A DNA stretch of 64,000 nt from Lineus longissimus (taxonomy: Eukaryota > Nemertea > Pilidiophora > Heteronemertea > Lineidae): assembly GCF_910592395.1 (NCBI RefSeq), contig NC_088311.1:22042646-22106645 (forward strand), given 5' to 3'. The notes below the pieces were generated by a model, which was not told the DNA's origin, made no database searches, and saw only the letters and a list, made by a program, of their open reading frames with translations. The stretch's first letter is position 1. Every line of letters starts with the position of its first letter. Positions 21,176 through 33,409 of the stretch are shown one piece after another. Made by a program: the position numbers and the translations under genes.

Positions 21176-21262
21176 TATCGCTAAATTTTTGAGGAGGGTT
21201 GCCAATTTTCTGTCTCAAATTTGTGTCAAAATCTCGATAGTTCAGCTTCATTTTCTTCCAGG

Positions 21263-24200
21263 ATGGACAAAGAGGTGTTGTGTGAAAGCCTGGTTACTTG
21301 GGTAAGGTTAATTTTCAATGTAAAATTCCCGATTTCCCATTGAAATGTAGCGATCGTTTTTGGATCTGCTACCTTGTCAAATTAGCTACCAATACACTGT
21401 CAGCAATGCACAGCCAATGCACTATGTTTTGTACGGGCCACTGTACGGTCCCACGGCACTATCACATGCATGAACAGTAATGTAAACATATCAAACATGG
21501 GTATCCATTTACTCCCTTATGTGCTGGGGCTTGGCATATTGGCATCTGTCGTCGTCTTCCATTCGAAGTACATCGCCCTCACGACACTGGTCAGCCTCAG
21601 CTAGCTCTGATGACGTGCAGAGAGGATCAGTCAAATCATCATCCCCTTGACGTTGAGTCGAGGATCGTCAAAAACTGCGCAAACGCCATCTGCAGATGAT
21701 ATTGATAGTGTCTGCTCTTGCCGGATTAGTTTTTAGTACAATTCTTTAAAATGTGCTAGCCAGTTGCCTTCCTATGGTAGTGGTACGTGTGCATGTTGGC
21801 AAAAACTGTAGTCAGAAACAATACATTTGATCATTACCATCTCATAAAGATCATGCAAGAAAATCGAAATTATTTTGTCTGTTGGGCATCAATTTACCAC
21901 TACCAGTACCAGACTGAAGATATAATCTTTTTCTTTTGAAAAGCGACAACAACCTTTCAACTGAAAAAATCCAATGTATTGAATGCAAACACCAATCTTT
22001 ACTTCGCGCCTCTCATTATTGGGGTTGTCTTTGGACTTGTTGAGGATATGCTAAAGCATGTTGTTGTTACAATAGCCGAGCTGAATCTCTTTCATTGATG
22101 GTTATTGTGGTGTACTAAATAGGCCTGCCAGGTGGTGCATTTTGTCTTTTGTCTTGATCTCCTCTGGACACAAATTGGGTTAACACCAAATAAACCATAC
22201 CACAGATTAAATTGGTGCCCCTCGGTTTAATGGGAAATCTAATTTGTTGGTTTTTCACGATTCGCTTTGTTTGCATGTTGTTCTGACCCTGGGCTGATTT
22301 TGTTGATATTCTTGATGAGCAGTTTGCTTGATTTAGGTTAGAGAATATTATGTCCTCTTCTCCTTTGCAACAACTGGTGATAAACTACATTTGTACTGGG
22401 TCATCCTGTTTTAAGTTATGTACTGCATACTTGGAGCTACTGGGGGATGGTAGAATGACACCCCACTAAGTATTTCTGCACCTTTCTCTTTCCAGCTTAA
22501 AACCTTCTCAGTGGAAGCCCCAAACTCGACTATTGAAGACATCTCAGATGGGGTGGCCATGGCACAGGTTTTAAATCAAATGTAAGCAAACTCAAGAATT
22601 ATGAAGTAGGCCTCTCAGACTTAAGCACGATAAAACATAACCGAGTGACTTAGCATGGTAATTTGATGGTTGCAGTTGCACGCATTGACCCTTTTAATTA
22701 AATAGGGTGGGAACTTGTGAAGGACAAACTTCATGTTTCCTGTTGAACTGATGAGAAGAGAATAGGCCTATGTATATGCCTACATGTATGCAATGTTATG
22801 TTCTGATGTGGCATGTAAACATTGCATGTAGTAATTATATCATGATATGCCTACATTTGTGGAGTTGAAAAAATTTAAATTACCTGACCTAGTTTGTGCA
22901 TTGTGTAGACCAGTAGTTTGGAAAAAACGCCACTAAAGTTCCACCCATGCAAATTCTGAGGTTTTACATTACATTTTCAATACCTTTTTACTTTCAGAGC
23001 TCCAGACTTTTTCGATCAAAGCTGGATGTCAAAAATCAAAACAGATGCTGGCAATAACTGGCGCTTGAAAGTCAGCAATTTGAAGAAGATATTGAAAGGC
23101 ATTTTAGACTACTATTCAGATATTCTCGGACAACACATCAATAATTTCCATATGCCAGATGTCAATGCCATAGGTTGGTATTTTGAAAGTCATGGTCGCT
23201 CCAAATCCTTTTTCAGAATTTTATTGAATTATGTGAGAAATTGAAGATAGCATACAGTGTTCTGCGTGTTCACCATTGGTGAAAATATCTTGGAAGGCAC
23301 CCCTACTGGATTACCAAATTAAAAGATACCTATGTCTCCCTTAATAATTATGAATCATATCAGAAGTTACTGGGTTTTTTTGGTGAAAATGTGTCCCCGA
23401 TTAGTTTTATGTCCTCGCTATGCAAAAAAGTTATGATGCTAGAACATGTAAAAACCTTAAAAATGCATTGGGAGTCTAGACATTTTCAAAATCTGTTCCA
23501 TCTTTGTTTCTGTGACACCGTGTGGAGTACCGAAAAGAGTGATAAGACACCAGTCATTATTATTATGGGTTTGCCCTTTATTGAATAGCAAGTGGTTTTC
23601 TACAGCATTGTTATCCACTTTCAGGTGAACATAAAGATTATAGCGAGCTTGGTCGATTGCTGCAGCTGATTCTGGGATGTGCTGTCAACTGCAGCCATAA
23701 ACAAGAGTACATTCAGAACATCATGGCCATGGAGGAGACGGTTCAACATGTCGTCATGAATGCTATTCAGGAGGTAAGCTGTGTTAGCCTTAGGGAAGGA
23801 GGGTCTTTCAATCTACAAACCAATAAGTCTAATCTGTTTAAAAAAATTAGTACTGTTATGAAATGCATTTTCAGATTTTAAGTTACACCATTTTGGTTGC
23901 AGCTGATGACCAAGGAGTCTCCCGCTTACAACTCGGGAGAAGGCATCTCGACAGATTTGGGCGATCAGCTGAAACGGACGATAGAGGAGTTAAACACGGT
24001 CGTTCGCCAGAAGGAGGAGATTGGGCAGCGTTGTCACGAGCTTGACCTTCAGGTGGCGTGCCTGCAGGAAGAGAAGGTCAGCCTGCAGGACGAGAACAAG
24101 AAGTTACAGGAGAGGGCCAACCAGTCGGAAAGTATGGAAGATCCAAGGTTAGGGCATGCCTATTCACTTTGATTACTTTACAGCGTTTTTAATCTGGACA

Positions 24201-27200
24201 AAGCTTTTCTGTGATTGTGAGGGGAGTAGCTCTGATATGTTGCTGCATTGTCTTGTAAAATCAAGGAATTAATCCCAAGGTGGCATTCCTTGGTTGTCGA
24301 ATCAAGACCGCTGCTTGGGTAGTCTGAATATGCAGACCAAAATCCAACACGACAGCCGACGTTGGTTTATTATTCGAATTTGAGAAATGACATTTTCAAA
24401 ATTATTCTTCAGCACGCCTTCTGGGCGACGATATCAACAGCTTCAAAGTCAAGTCGAAAAACTTCAGGAGGAGATGTATCGGATAGAAGTAGGTAAGTAC
24501 TTGTGAGACAAGGTATCCGTGTCATAGTGATAAGAGCATGGGTCATAAGCAGGAGGTTGTGGGTTCAGCTCTCGGTGAGATCGCAGCTGTTTTATCTGTC
24601 CTTGAGCAAGGCGTCTGATCCTCCATGGCTCTCGTCTATGATTTTCCCAGGAGTATAGATGGATAACAGCCACCATACAAAAGTATGGATGAATCCTTCA
24701 TTAAAGAAAGTTGACTCTCATATTCCACATCCCCTGATTTGATTTTGATATTAATGAGATTAGAGGGAAGCCTACAGTGCAACCATAGTTTTGTCAGATC
24801 ATAAATGAAATGTTGTCCTCTCTCTCCTACAGCACGTGATGACTACCAGGTAAAAGTCGAGGTTCAGGAAAAAGAAATTGTAGAATTACAACTGAAGTGT
24901 GATGAAATGAATATAGTGACTGAGGAGGCCAGGGCCTTGAAGGATGAGGTTGATGTACTCAAACATCATTCAGACAAAGTGGTAAGCATCTTCGACTGTG
25001 CTCATAATGATAAGGATAATCCTGCGATCCATTCAGGTTCATCAGATTGGGCTTGGGATGTCGGAGTGGTGCAGTGGATATATCAGCACCTGTCATCTCC
25101 GAGGTCCTGGGTTAGAATCTCAGTCGTTCCCGATGCAGTCATGTGATAGACTGTGATAGTCTGCAGTCTTTGACAGCGTGAGGGGATCTGATCTTTGCTG
25201 ATCATCGATGTTGCTGACGTCATCTGGATTATCAAGATCTGGTCAAAATCATGATCTTACAGTCGTAAATTTTCCCTTGGTGCCCTTTATTGATAACTAA
25301 AGACAGGTCTTGACAAACATCAAAAGTCACTTAATGAAAAATTGTGTAAGTTGAGTAGTATCAGAATTTTCCATTAATAACTATTTCTGAAATGTTCTCA
25401 TCTTCAGGCGAAGTATGAAGCCACAATAGACACGTATAAAAAGAAATTAGGTAAGTCATATGAAAAAAGAAAGTTTCTCAATAAGACATGTTAGAGTAAT
25501 GAGAGTGCTGCTGGTGTACATGTAGTATGGCAAGAGTCTGCGTAATATGTTAGTTTCCTGCTCATATAGTACTGCAGTGAACTATTTTCTCAGCCTTATC
25601 TTTGCATCTGAGACCTTCAGCAAAGAGCCAAGTTGAGGAGAAGTTGAAAAGCCCTGCATTAGAAGCTTTTTTTGCTGTGGCCAAATGGTGATCCAATAAT
25701 GATTTGATTTCTCAAGTCCTCTATTGAATGTTGAGTGATCTTTGCTCTTTCTCATCTCCAAAATAGCAAATTGAATTGGTTGTTCTGACTGAATATGTTT
25801 GTCTACGATACTTGGATTTTGTATTTCAGAGGAAATGGGTGATCTTCGAAGGCAGCTTAAAATTCTTGAAGACAAAAATACATCATATATGCAACAAAAT
25901 ATGGAATTAGAGGAGGTAGGTGCTATGAATCACTGGGATGAAACATTTCCAATTTATGGAGGGTATCTGTTTTCCTCCTTCAAAAAAGGGCTTTATTTGA
26001 CAGCAGAAATGGAGAAAACTAGGCCTCGGGGACCAAAATCACAGTCCCTGTTTGAGAGGGTGACCTGCTGTCAGAGGCATGAAGGATGAAATGACGGGAC
26101 GACATCGGACAGGGCATCACATCACGTACATTGGCATAGGCACCAGATACATGGAACCTCACTTTATATCTCATTGAAATGACTTATGGTATTTCTTAAA
26201 TTTGGGGAAGGTCGAGATTCTCCGCTTGGAAATGTTAGATCTGCGTCAGATCTTTTGTCCTTGCTTCAGCTAACTTCTCTATGTATCTACAGGACGTGCG
26301 TAAAGGTGGGAGCTGGAAGGCCCAGGTTGACATCTACAAGAAACAAGTACAGGAGCTGCAGACAAAATCATCAGAGGAGACGAAGCGGGCCGACAAGTCA
26401 GAGTTTGAAAATAAACGACTTCAGGAGAAGATTACGTCGTTGCAACGGGAACGAGAGGTAGGCAAAGATACCACCATTTTACGCAAAATACCATGGTGGT
26501 TAGAAATTTATCGAATAAGATTTTTTTTTTAAATTGATGATTTTGTTCGAAAAATCACAAGAAGTGGATCAGTTGCTTTGAAAATGGAAAGGTGAATTAT
26601 AACTGTTGATGAGGGCAGTGCCAGAGTGCAGCCCCCCTCCCCCTCCCACACACACACAACAAAAAAGAAGTTTTATTCGGCATTTAGAATATCTTGTCGA
26701 AATTTCAGATATTGTCACAAGTCAATAGCCGTCTTTAATTTCTCTGCTGAAAACTTAGGACGTTTAAATTTTGTTTGAAGTCGATAATTTTCTTCTGTCT
26801 TGCAGAGGTTGGTGGCAGAGAGAGACTCATTAAAGGAAACAAATGAAGAACTCACATGTACACAATTACAAGGTAGGCATATTGAGTCATTTGAGTCATT
26901 TTTTCAATCGGTTCCAGTTGAAAAGTCTTTCTTCCTCTTTGCAACAACAACAACAACAACAATGTGATACTTACGTTGCCACATCTCTTTTCCTCAGGTA
27001 ATAGAGACAGCTCCGAAGACCTGGCAAATCTATCAATGTCACCAAACATGGAAATGATGTCGATCCCGCCAGAAATCCGAGAGAGATTAATCCGATTGCA
27101 GCACGAGAACAAAATGTTTAAGGCACAGATGACAAACAGTGATACAGATAATGAGGACTCGCAGATGCTGAAAAGTTTACTGGATGACTCCAATGCCAGG

Positions 27201-30200
27201 AAGAGTGAGCTAGAGTCGGAGAATAGGTAGGGGCTTTTTGGTCTCATCAAACAAACCCTTATCTAATAACTGGTTGTGAAGAGCTGATAAATTTAGTTCC
27301 TTGAAAGCCATGCCGGTTCATCCAGAAATACAATCATGGGATGGAACTTAGCCTTACTTCATTGTAGCAAGCATTGTTAACCACTAGGCTATGAGGCTCC
27401 TATACAATCCTGTGTTCTCCCCAGAATGGAGCGCATGCCCTATTGCTTGGTAGCGAGCAGTGTGAACCACTAGGCTATGAGGCTCCTATACAATCCTGGG
27501 TTCTCCCCAGAATGGAGCACATGCCCTATTGCTTGGAAGCAAGCAGTGTGAACCTATAGGCTATGAGGCTCCTATACAATCCTGGGTTCTCCCCAGAATG
27601 GAGCGCATGCCCTATTGCTTGGTAGCGAGCAGTGTGAACCACTAGGCTGTGAGGCTCCAATACAATCCTGGGTTCTCCCCAGAATGGAGCGCATGCCCTA
27701 TTGCTAGGTAGCGAGTAGTGTGAACCACTAGGCTATGAGGCTCCTATACAATCCTGGGTTCTCCCCAGAATGGAGCGCATGCACTATTGCTTGGTAGCGA
27801 GCAGTGTGAACCACGAGGCTATGAGGCTCCTATACAATCCTGGGTTACCCCAGAATGGAGCGCATGCCCTATTGCTTGGTAGCGAGCAGTGTGAACCACT
27901 AGGCTATGAGGCTCCTATACAATCCTGGGTTCTCCCCAGAATGGAGCGCATGCCCTATTGCTTGGTAGCGAGCAGTGTGAACCACTAGGCTATGAGGCTA
28001 TGAGGCTCCTATACAATCCTGGGTTCTCCCCAGAATGGAGCGCATGCCCTATTACTTGGTAGCGAGCAGTGTGAACCATTAGGCTATGAGGCTCCTATAC
28101 AATCCTGGGTTCTCCCCAGAATGGAGCGCATGCCCTATTACTTGGTAGCGAGCAGTGTGAACCATTAGGCTATGAGGCTCCTATACAATCCTGGGTTCTC
28201 CCCAGAATGGAGCGCATGCCCTATTGCTTGGTAGCGAGCAGTGTGAACCACTAGGCTATGAGGCTCCTATACAATCCTGGGTTCTCCCCAGAATGGAGCG
28301 CATGCCCTATTGCTTGGTAGCGAGCAGTGTGAACCACTAGGCTATGAGGCTCCTATACAATCCTGGGTTCTCCCCAGAATGGAGCGCATGCCCTATTGCT
28401 TGGTAGCGAGCAGTGTGAACCACTAGGCTATGAGGCTCCTATACAATCCTGGGTTCTCCCCAGAATGGAGCGCATGCCCTATTGCTTGGAGGCGAGCAGT
28501 GTGAACAATTAAGGCTATGAGGCTCCTCCTCATCAATCATTTTAAATCTCGTCCTTCAGAATCGCCAACCAAAGAATCCTGGAGCTTGAGGCTCAGGTTG
28601 AAGACATGGAAGAGAAACAGACAACCACAAGTGGCGACCAGAGTGAGGTCAGGAAGAAACTGAACGAACAAATCAAGAAGACAAAGGAGTTAGACGGGGA
28701 GTTACAGCGTCGGCGGGGAGAGAGTGAGGAGTTGGAATCTCGGTGTGTGAAAAGCGTGGAGAAGGCGACGCAGCTGGAAGATAAGTTGTTGAAGAAGGAG
28801 GATGAGATGAAGGCGATGGAGGAGAGGTATAAGAAATACCTCGAGAAAGCAAAGAGTGTAAGTATGAATCCTTATTGTCACCCTAACTTATTACAAAGTA
28901 TTCCTCTAGTGTTGGTAAAAGTTGGGAGGTATTTGCTACAGGCGTTTGACTACACAGTGTTTTTTCAAGTCTCAGGTGTTTGACCTTACAACTTTTAAGT
29001 TGGTCAGAACTCACTAGTACCTGGAAAATAGGAGACTTCATTGTATACTCTTTGGGTTTCAGGTGATAAGGACGTTAGATCCTAAACAAAACCCTGGTGC
29101 TGCCCCTGAAGTGCAGGCCCTCAGAAACCAACTTCAGGATAAAGATAGGCTCATTGAACATCTAGAGGTAGGTGACATTCATACAAATGTACATACAAAT
29201 ACCGCTCCACACTCAGGCTGAACATTGCACAGAAAATATGTCATGATGGCCGACATCAAAATTCGAACAAAACTGATGCTACGTCTATGACACACAATGC
29301 AGAAATTTTAGATCCTGGTCACCTCTGATTGTTTCGTCACGAATGTAGAGCGCTATTCTTCGTAAATTTAACACATTTGTACATACAGCTAACCATTTCT
29401 AAACTCGTGACATAACTGCTATATTTCCTTTTCAACTGGTGCTGGGTGGAAGTGTTCTGTCGTTTCGGTTAGATGAAGTTTCTTAGATCTGTTTCAAACA
29501 TAATACATTTGGTGTTTAGTCTATGCCATTACAGCTTGATATTGATAACATGCTAGTCCCCCTGCACAGCATGAAAAGTTCTGACCTCTTTATTCCTCTT
29601 GCAGAGAGATCATGATAGAGCAAAGACAATACGTGATCAAGAGGAAAAGTTAATAGTCTCTGCTTGGTACAATTTGGTAAGTTGTGTGCCGTAGTCAGCT
29701 CTAAAAAAACTGAGTGATTGTGAGGAAAACTAGTCCTATTCCCATCATTCTTAGAGAAAGCACATCAAAACACTGGCACATGCTAGAGTTTCCTTACCAG
29801 AGAAACGTGTGTTTCTATGAGAGACAGTTTTTGAAAGTGATAGTGATTTCAAGCATTCTGTGACCCACACCTGTCTTTGAAGGGCTCTGAAACACACAAT
29901 AGCAATTTTGACTTGTCAGGTATACCTTTTGCCAGGTGGAAATCATCGCAGTGAGGCAGAAAAAATTAAACAATCGTACATGTATTAGAATATTTTCAAC
30001 TGAGTTAAGACTTCTGGACAAAGTCATATTGTGCATGCCTCCAACTAATATATCATGTGTATTAGATTGCTCTGGATTTAGTCTCTTGCTTTCCTGAATC
30101 ACAGATAGTTATCTACCATATGGGTGTCCAGCTTCGAAATGTCAATCAAACAACTAAATACATGTAGATAGTGGGAAAACTCTGTCTGTGTAACATAAGC

Positions 30201-30605
30201 CTCCTTCGCTATCCTAACTTCCTTCTGACATCACTGACAAATGTTCCAATGCCAGGCCTCTAAGCTGAAAGAAACATGGAGACAGTGCGAGTCACATCTA
30301 TCATCATTATGATAGTTAAGGACACAACACGAATAACATACAACTCAAATGTGGATCAATTGTATTGGAAAATCTTATCATGTGAAAGCTCATATGTCTA
30401 TGGATTGTATATCATATTGACAATTCAATGGTCGGCACATGTTTATGTTGTTTTTATTCAATTTCAGGGTATGCAGATGCACAGAAAAGCTGCTGAGGAT
30501 CGGTTATCCAACAGCGGTGCCGGTCAGTCATTCCTGGCGCGTCAACGTCAGGCCCAGAACCGCCGCCTGCAAACCCTCCCTGGTGCTAATACCTCATCAA
30601 GGTGA
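21263..30605 (+). CDS. HOOK: HOOK-family dynein activating adaptor
   Basis: Hook proteins link cytoplasmic dynein-dynactin (and the FHF endosomal complex) to cargo. Exons: 21263-21301, 22496-22581, 22998-23173, 23625-23773, 23903-24147, 24413-24492, 24833-24981, 25408-25450, 25830-25915, 26293-26457, 26806-26872, 26998-27226, 28560-28857, 29063-29167, 29605-29676, 30468-30605. They total 2127 bases in frame, 708 aa (human HOOK3 718). The N-terminal Hook/calponin-like domain (~1-165) has NNWRLKVSNLKKILKGILDY and LGRLLQLILGCAVNC. Residues ~170-660 are coiled coil with QRCHELDLQVACLQEEK and RLIRLQHENKM. The end has EERYKKYLEKAKSV, RTLDPKQNPGAAPE and AGQSFLARQRQAQNRR. One gene matches HOOK1-3 about equally, as expected for an invertebrate. 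The final TGA overlaps a usable splice donor (see the exon at 33391). Confidence 0.95.
24505..24690 (+). mobile_element. tRNA-derived SINE fragment in HOOK intron 6
   Basis: The start has an A-box-like stretch (tcatagtgataagagcatgg) and a B-box-like gtgggttcagctctc. These are followed by 'tgtccttgagcaaggcg', which resembles the conserved central domain of many SINEs and matches the SINE near 35948. The 3' part is lost. Confidence 0.6.
25055..25300 (+). mobile_element. tRNA-like SINE fragment in HOOK intron 7
   Basis: An A-box-like ggagtggtgcagtggatat and a B-box-like cctgggttagaatctc are spaced as in a tRNA (25061-25125). Downstream sequence differs from the other SINEs in the window, so this may be a second family. 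No clear target duplication was found, and the 3' limit is approximate. Confidence 0.4.
27380..28515 (+). repeat. 86-bp minisatellite, thirteen copies, in HOOK intron 12
   Basis: The landmark aatggagcgcatg recurs at 27425, 27511, 27597, 27683, 27769, 27854, 27940, 28034, 28120, 28206, 28292, 28378 and 28464. Spacing is 86 except one 85 and one 94, the latter due to a duplicated 'ctatgagg'. Units are nearly identical and contain ccactaggctatgaggctcc and gcttggtagcgagcagtgtg. The array is intronic and 86 is not a multiple of three, so the open frames inside it are not coding. High identity points to recent expansion. Confidence 0.95.
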
Positions 30606-33390
30606 ATAAATTATCATTGTTTGTCTCCTGGAGACCTGTGGTGCTCCAAATTGCATTTAACTAAATAGTTTTTTTGGTGTCTGCCAGATTCCGAATCATG
30701 AATTATTCTTCCTTACTATCTCTGTCAGGAAAAAAACACAGTCTCATCAGTCTTGAAGTGGTACGATATCGTTTTTAAAAAGATGTTGAATTGTTTCGAT
30801 AAACATTACACGTATTGAATTGAAATTAGTTAGAAGGTGCTAGAGAAATGTATGTAATTTGTAAGTTGTATTGCATAATTTTGTAAATTGTTTTTTTGTC
30901 AGGATTGTTGATCTTCTTAACTGGCTTGAAACCTCCAATTTTAAAATCTGTTTTGGGGTTTTAACAACACATTGCCATGTTAGTTCAACATTTCTTTGCT
31001 GAGGTTGTCGGTGTGTGGTTTTAATGCTATAAGCATACATGTATATAGTCCTTTTGTAACAAGGAACTCCTGACATGACTGGTGAAACTAAAGTAAGCAA
31101 AAGAAGGCGGGGCAGTGTTCTCTTGCGTTGTGATGGCGTCTCATTTTGATAATTTAGGTCATGCAAACAAACTAGATTTGAGCGTTTTAATTTTCTGTCG
31201 TTTTAAAATCCATACTCAAATACGAACATATGCCGCTGTGAGTTGAACTAACCCGAGACCATTCTATCTACTCTAGTTCTAGCGATAGATTACAAAATCC
31301 AGGAACAGTAATTGTGTAACAATGAGTAAGTCCAGATGTGAAAATTGTGACAGTTGTGTTATGTTTTGAGTTGTTTTGAGTTTGAAAATATTAAGTTGAG
31401 AGCTAAGCTCTGGATATGATATGTTCCATCACCTCTTAGATGGAGCTTATGAGTGTCTGTACTACATTTGTAGAGTAAGATTTTGAAATACGCTGGTAAC
31501 CCTAAAACAGTTTCAAAATTTGCTCAGATTCAAAACTTTAATTTTCCTAAACTGATTCTTACATGGTTTGTTATTTCTCTTCATTTCTTCCATCAACTCA
31601 AGGAAGAATCATGTTCGTATTGATTTTGACATGCTCGATCACAGGGTGTCCCAAAAACACTGCATGGCTTGATTACCCAGTTTTCGGTCTCTCTGAGTAA
31701 AACATCAGCTGCTAGTGGCTCTGTGCACCTTAAAAGGTCTGTTCCGAAACTCTACTCGAGCTTCTGTTCCAAGTTTAGAAAGCAGTGCAGTGGGTAACAT
31801 CAGGTCCCAATTTGCCAGGTCGTGATGGTAATCAGAGAGGCGTGGATCCGATATTCTGAAATTCGATATAACTTGAATAATCACTGGGAGGTTGGTTTAT
31901 GCAGTCTTTATGAAACACTCTGTTTAAACCTATCCTACACTTGACTTTGAACATTTCCCTGCTGTCTTACTCTTAGAAGTTTTGTTGATCTTAAGCACCT
32001 AGCAAACAAGCATTTAAAGTAGCTGTGACCTATCAGCGCTGCTGCGAAAAGATATTTTGTCTGCCGTTAAAACCGGTAAGCGCTGGGTTTGATATTTATC
32101 CCAGGTCGCGTCGATCGCTAATCCTTGTTGCAGTCATCTGCAACGACCACTGCAAACAAGCAATTTCTGTCACATGCAATCATGATGGTAGGTCACTGCG
32201 ATGTAAATCGCTTGTTTGCTGGGCACCTTATGAAGCACCATCCATGAATCATTTCAATTTTTTTGACAATATGCGCTCCAAATCTATTTTGTTTGCATGA
32301 CCAACTCAAAAGGAATACCAGACTTTATTGTATGTTTATAATGGTCGCTTATTGTAAGAAAAGATGCTTCCAAACTTCTTTGCAGCTATGTTCTAGTTTT
32401 CAGAATCGTTTCTTGTGTTGCTCTGCGGACACTGTTAATATCCACAAGGCTGGAGTTATCTAGAGGTGCATGCACAGTCATGTCAATTAGGCCAGGTTTA
32501 GCTAGCTAGAGCTATGCGGTATACAGATGTACATGTACGCTGGCAAGCAGTAGCTTCACAAATGGTTCATGATCATGAAACCAGTGCTTGCAAGTATGTT
32601 CGTATGCCATAGCTCTATATGTAAACCCAGCCTTAGACGATGTTATACTGGTTCCATGATCTTGTGCCACTGTGCTTGAGAAATTAAACTGAGAAGTTTC
32701 AATGAATTTTGTCACTGCCAGAGCTGAGCTATTGATTACTTTGCTGTTTTGCTGGACTTCAGTTTGCTAAGCGGTTACAACAGCCAAGCTATTTCATGCT
32801 ACCTATTCCCAAGGCTAAGGAATAGGTAGCACACTTGTTTTCAGTTAATCTTTAGATACATCTTCGATCTTCGTTAGGTATGCACATCATAAATGTGTGT
32901 CTGCACAAATCTTTTTAGTTGCCTATTATAGCGTCTTGATGCATTCAAGTTTACTCCGTTGTACTCAGACCTGCTGCTGGAAGCTTGGAATGCTATATGC
33001 AGTGTTCTCCAAGCCACATTTCTATGGTTGGGTGCAGTCACATTTTAAACTTCATTTGAGTTTTTGCCAAGTTGGCAGCAAAATTTGTCCTGGTGCGCTG
33101 ACAGTGAAACCATTGTCATCTCTGTGAATTTGTTTTGGAGCAAACTCGTTTTCTGGGTACAAAAATGGAAATGGAAAAAATAAATTTTTCTGGGACAAAA
33201 TCAAAATGGATGACCCTGATGTGAAAGATATTTTGATAAGAGCGTATAGTTTGCTTAGAAGTATATTCAAGCATTGCGATACTTACAATAACGAACAAGA
33301 TTTCTTCATACTGTACAGCCCATTTTCCCATTTCCCTCTTTCCCTGTCTTGTTATGATTTCATAGTTGACGGATTCATTCTCTCTTGCAG

Positions 33391-33409
33391 CGACTACCTT
33401 GAATACTAA
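33391..33409 (+). other. Possible alternative last coding exon of HOOK
   Basis: If the donor AG|gtgaat at 30601/30602 is used instead of reading through to TGA, the acceptor tctctcttgcag at 33379-33390 continues the frame. It would replace the final Arg by Ser-Asp-Tyr-Leu-Glu-Tyr and a stop at 33407-33409. Both splice signals look good and the pyrimidine tract is strong, but such a short tail cannot be tested by conservation here. Confidence 0.3.

Noticed and set aside
27380-28515. Regular repeat array resembling a CRISPR array
   Set aside because: The units are contiguous 86-bp tandem repeats without unique spacers, in an intron of an animal gene.
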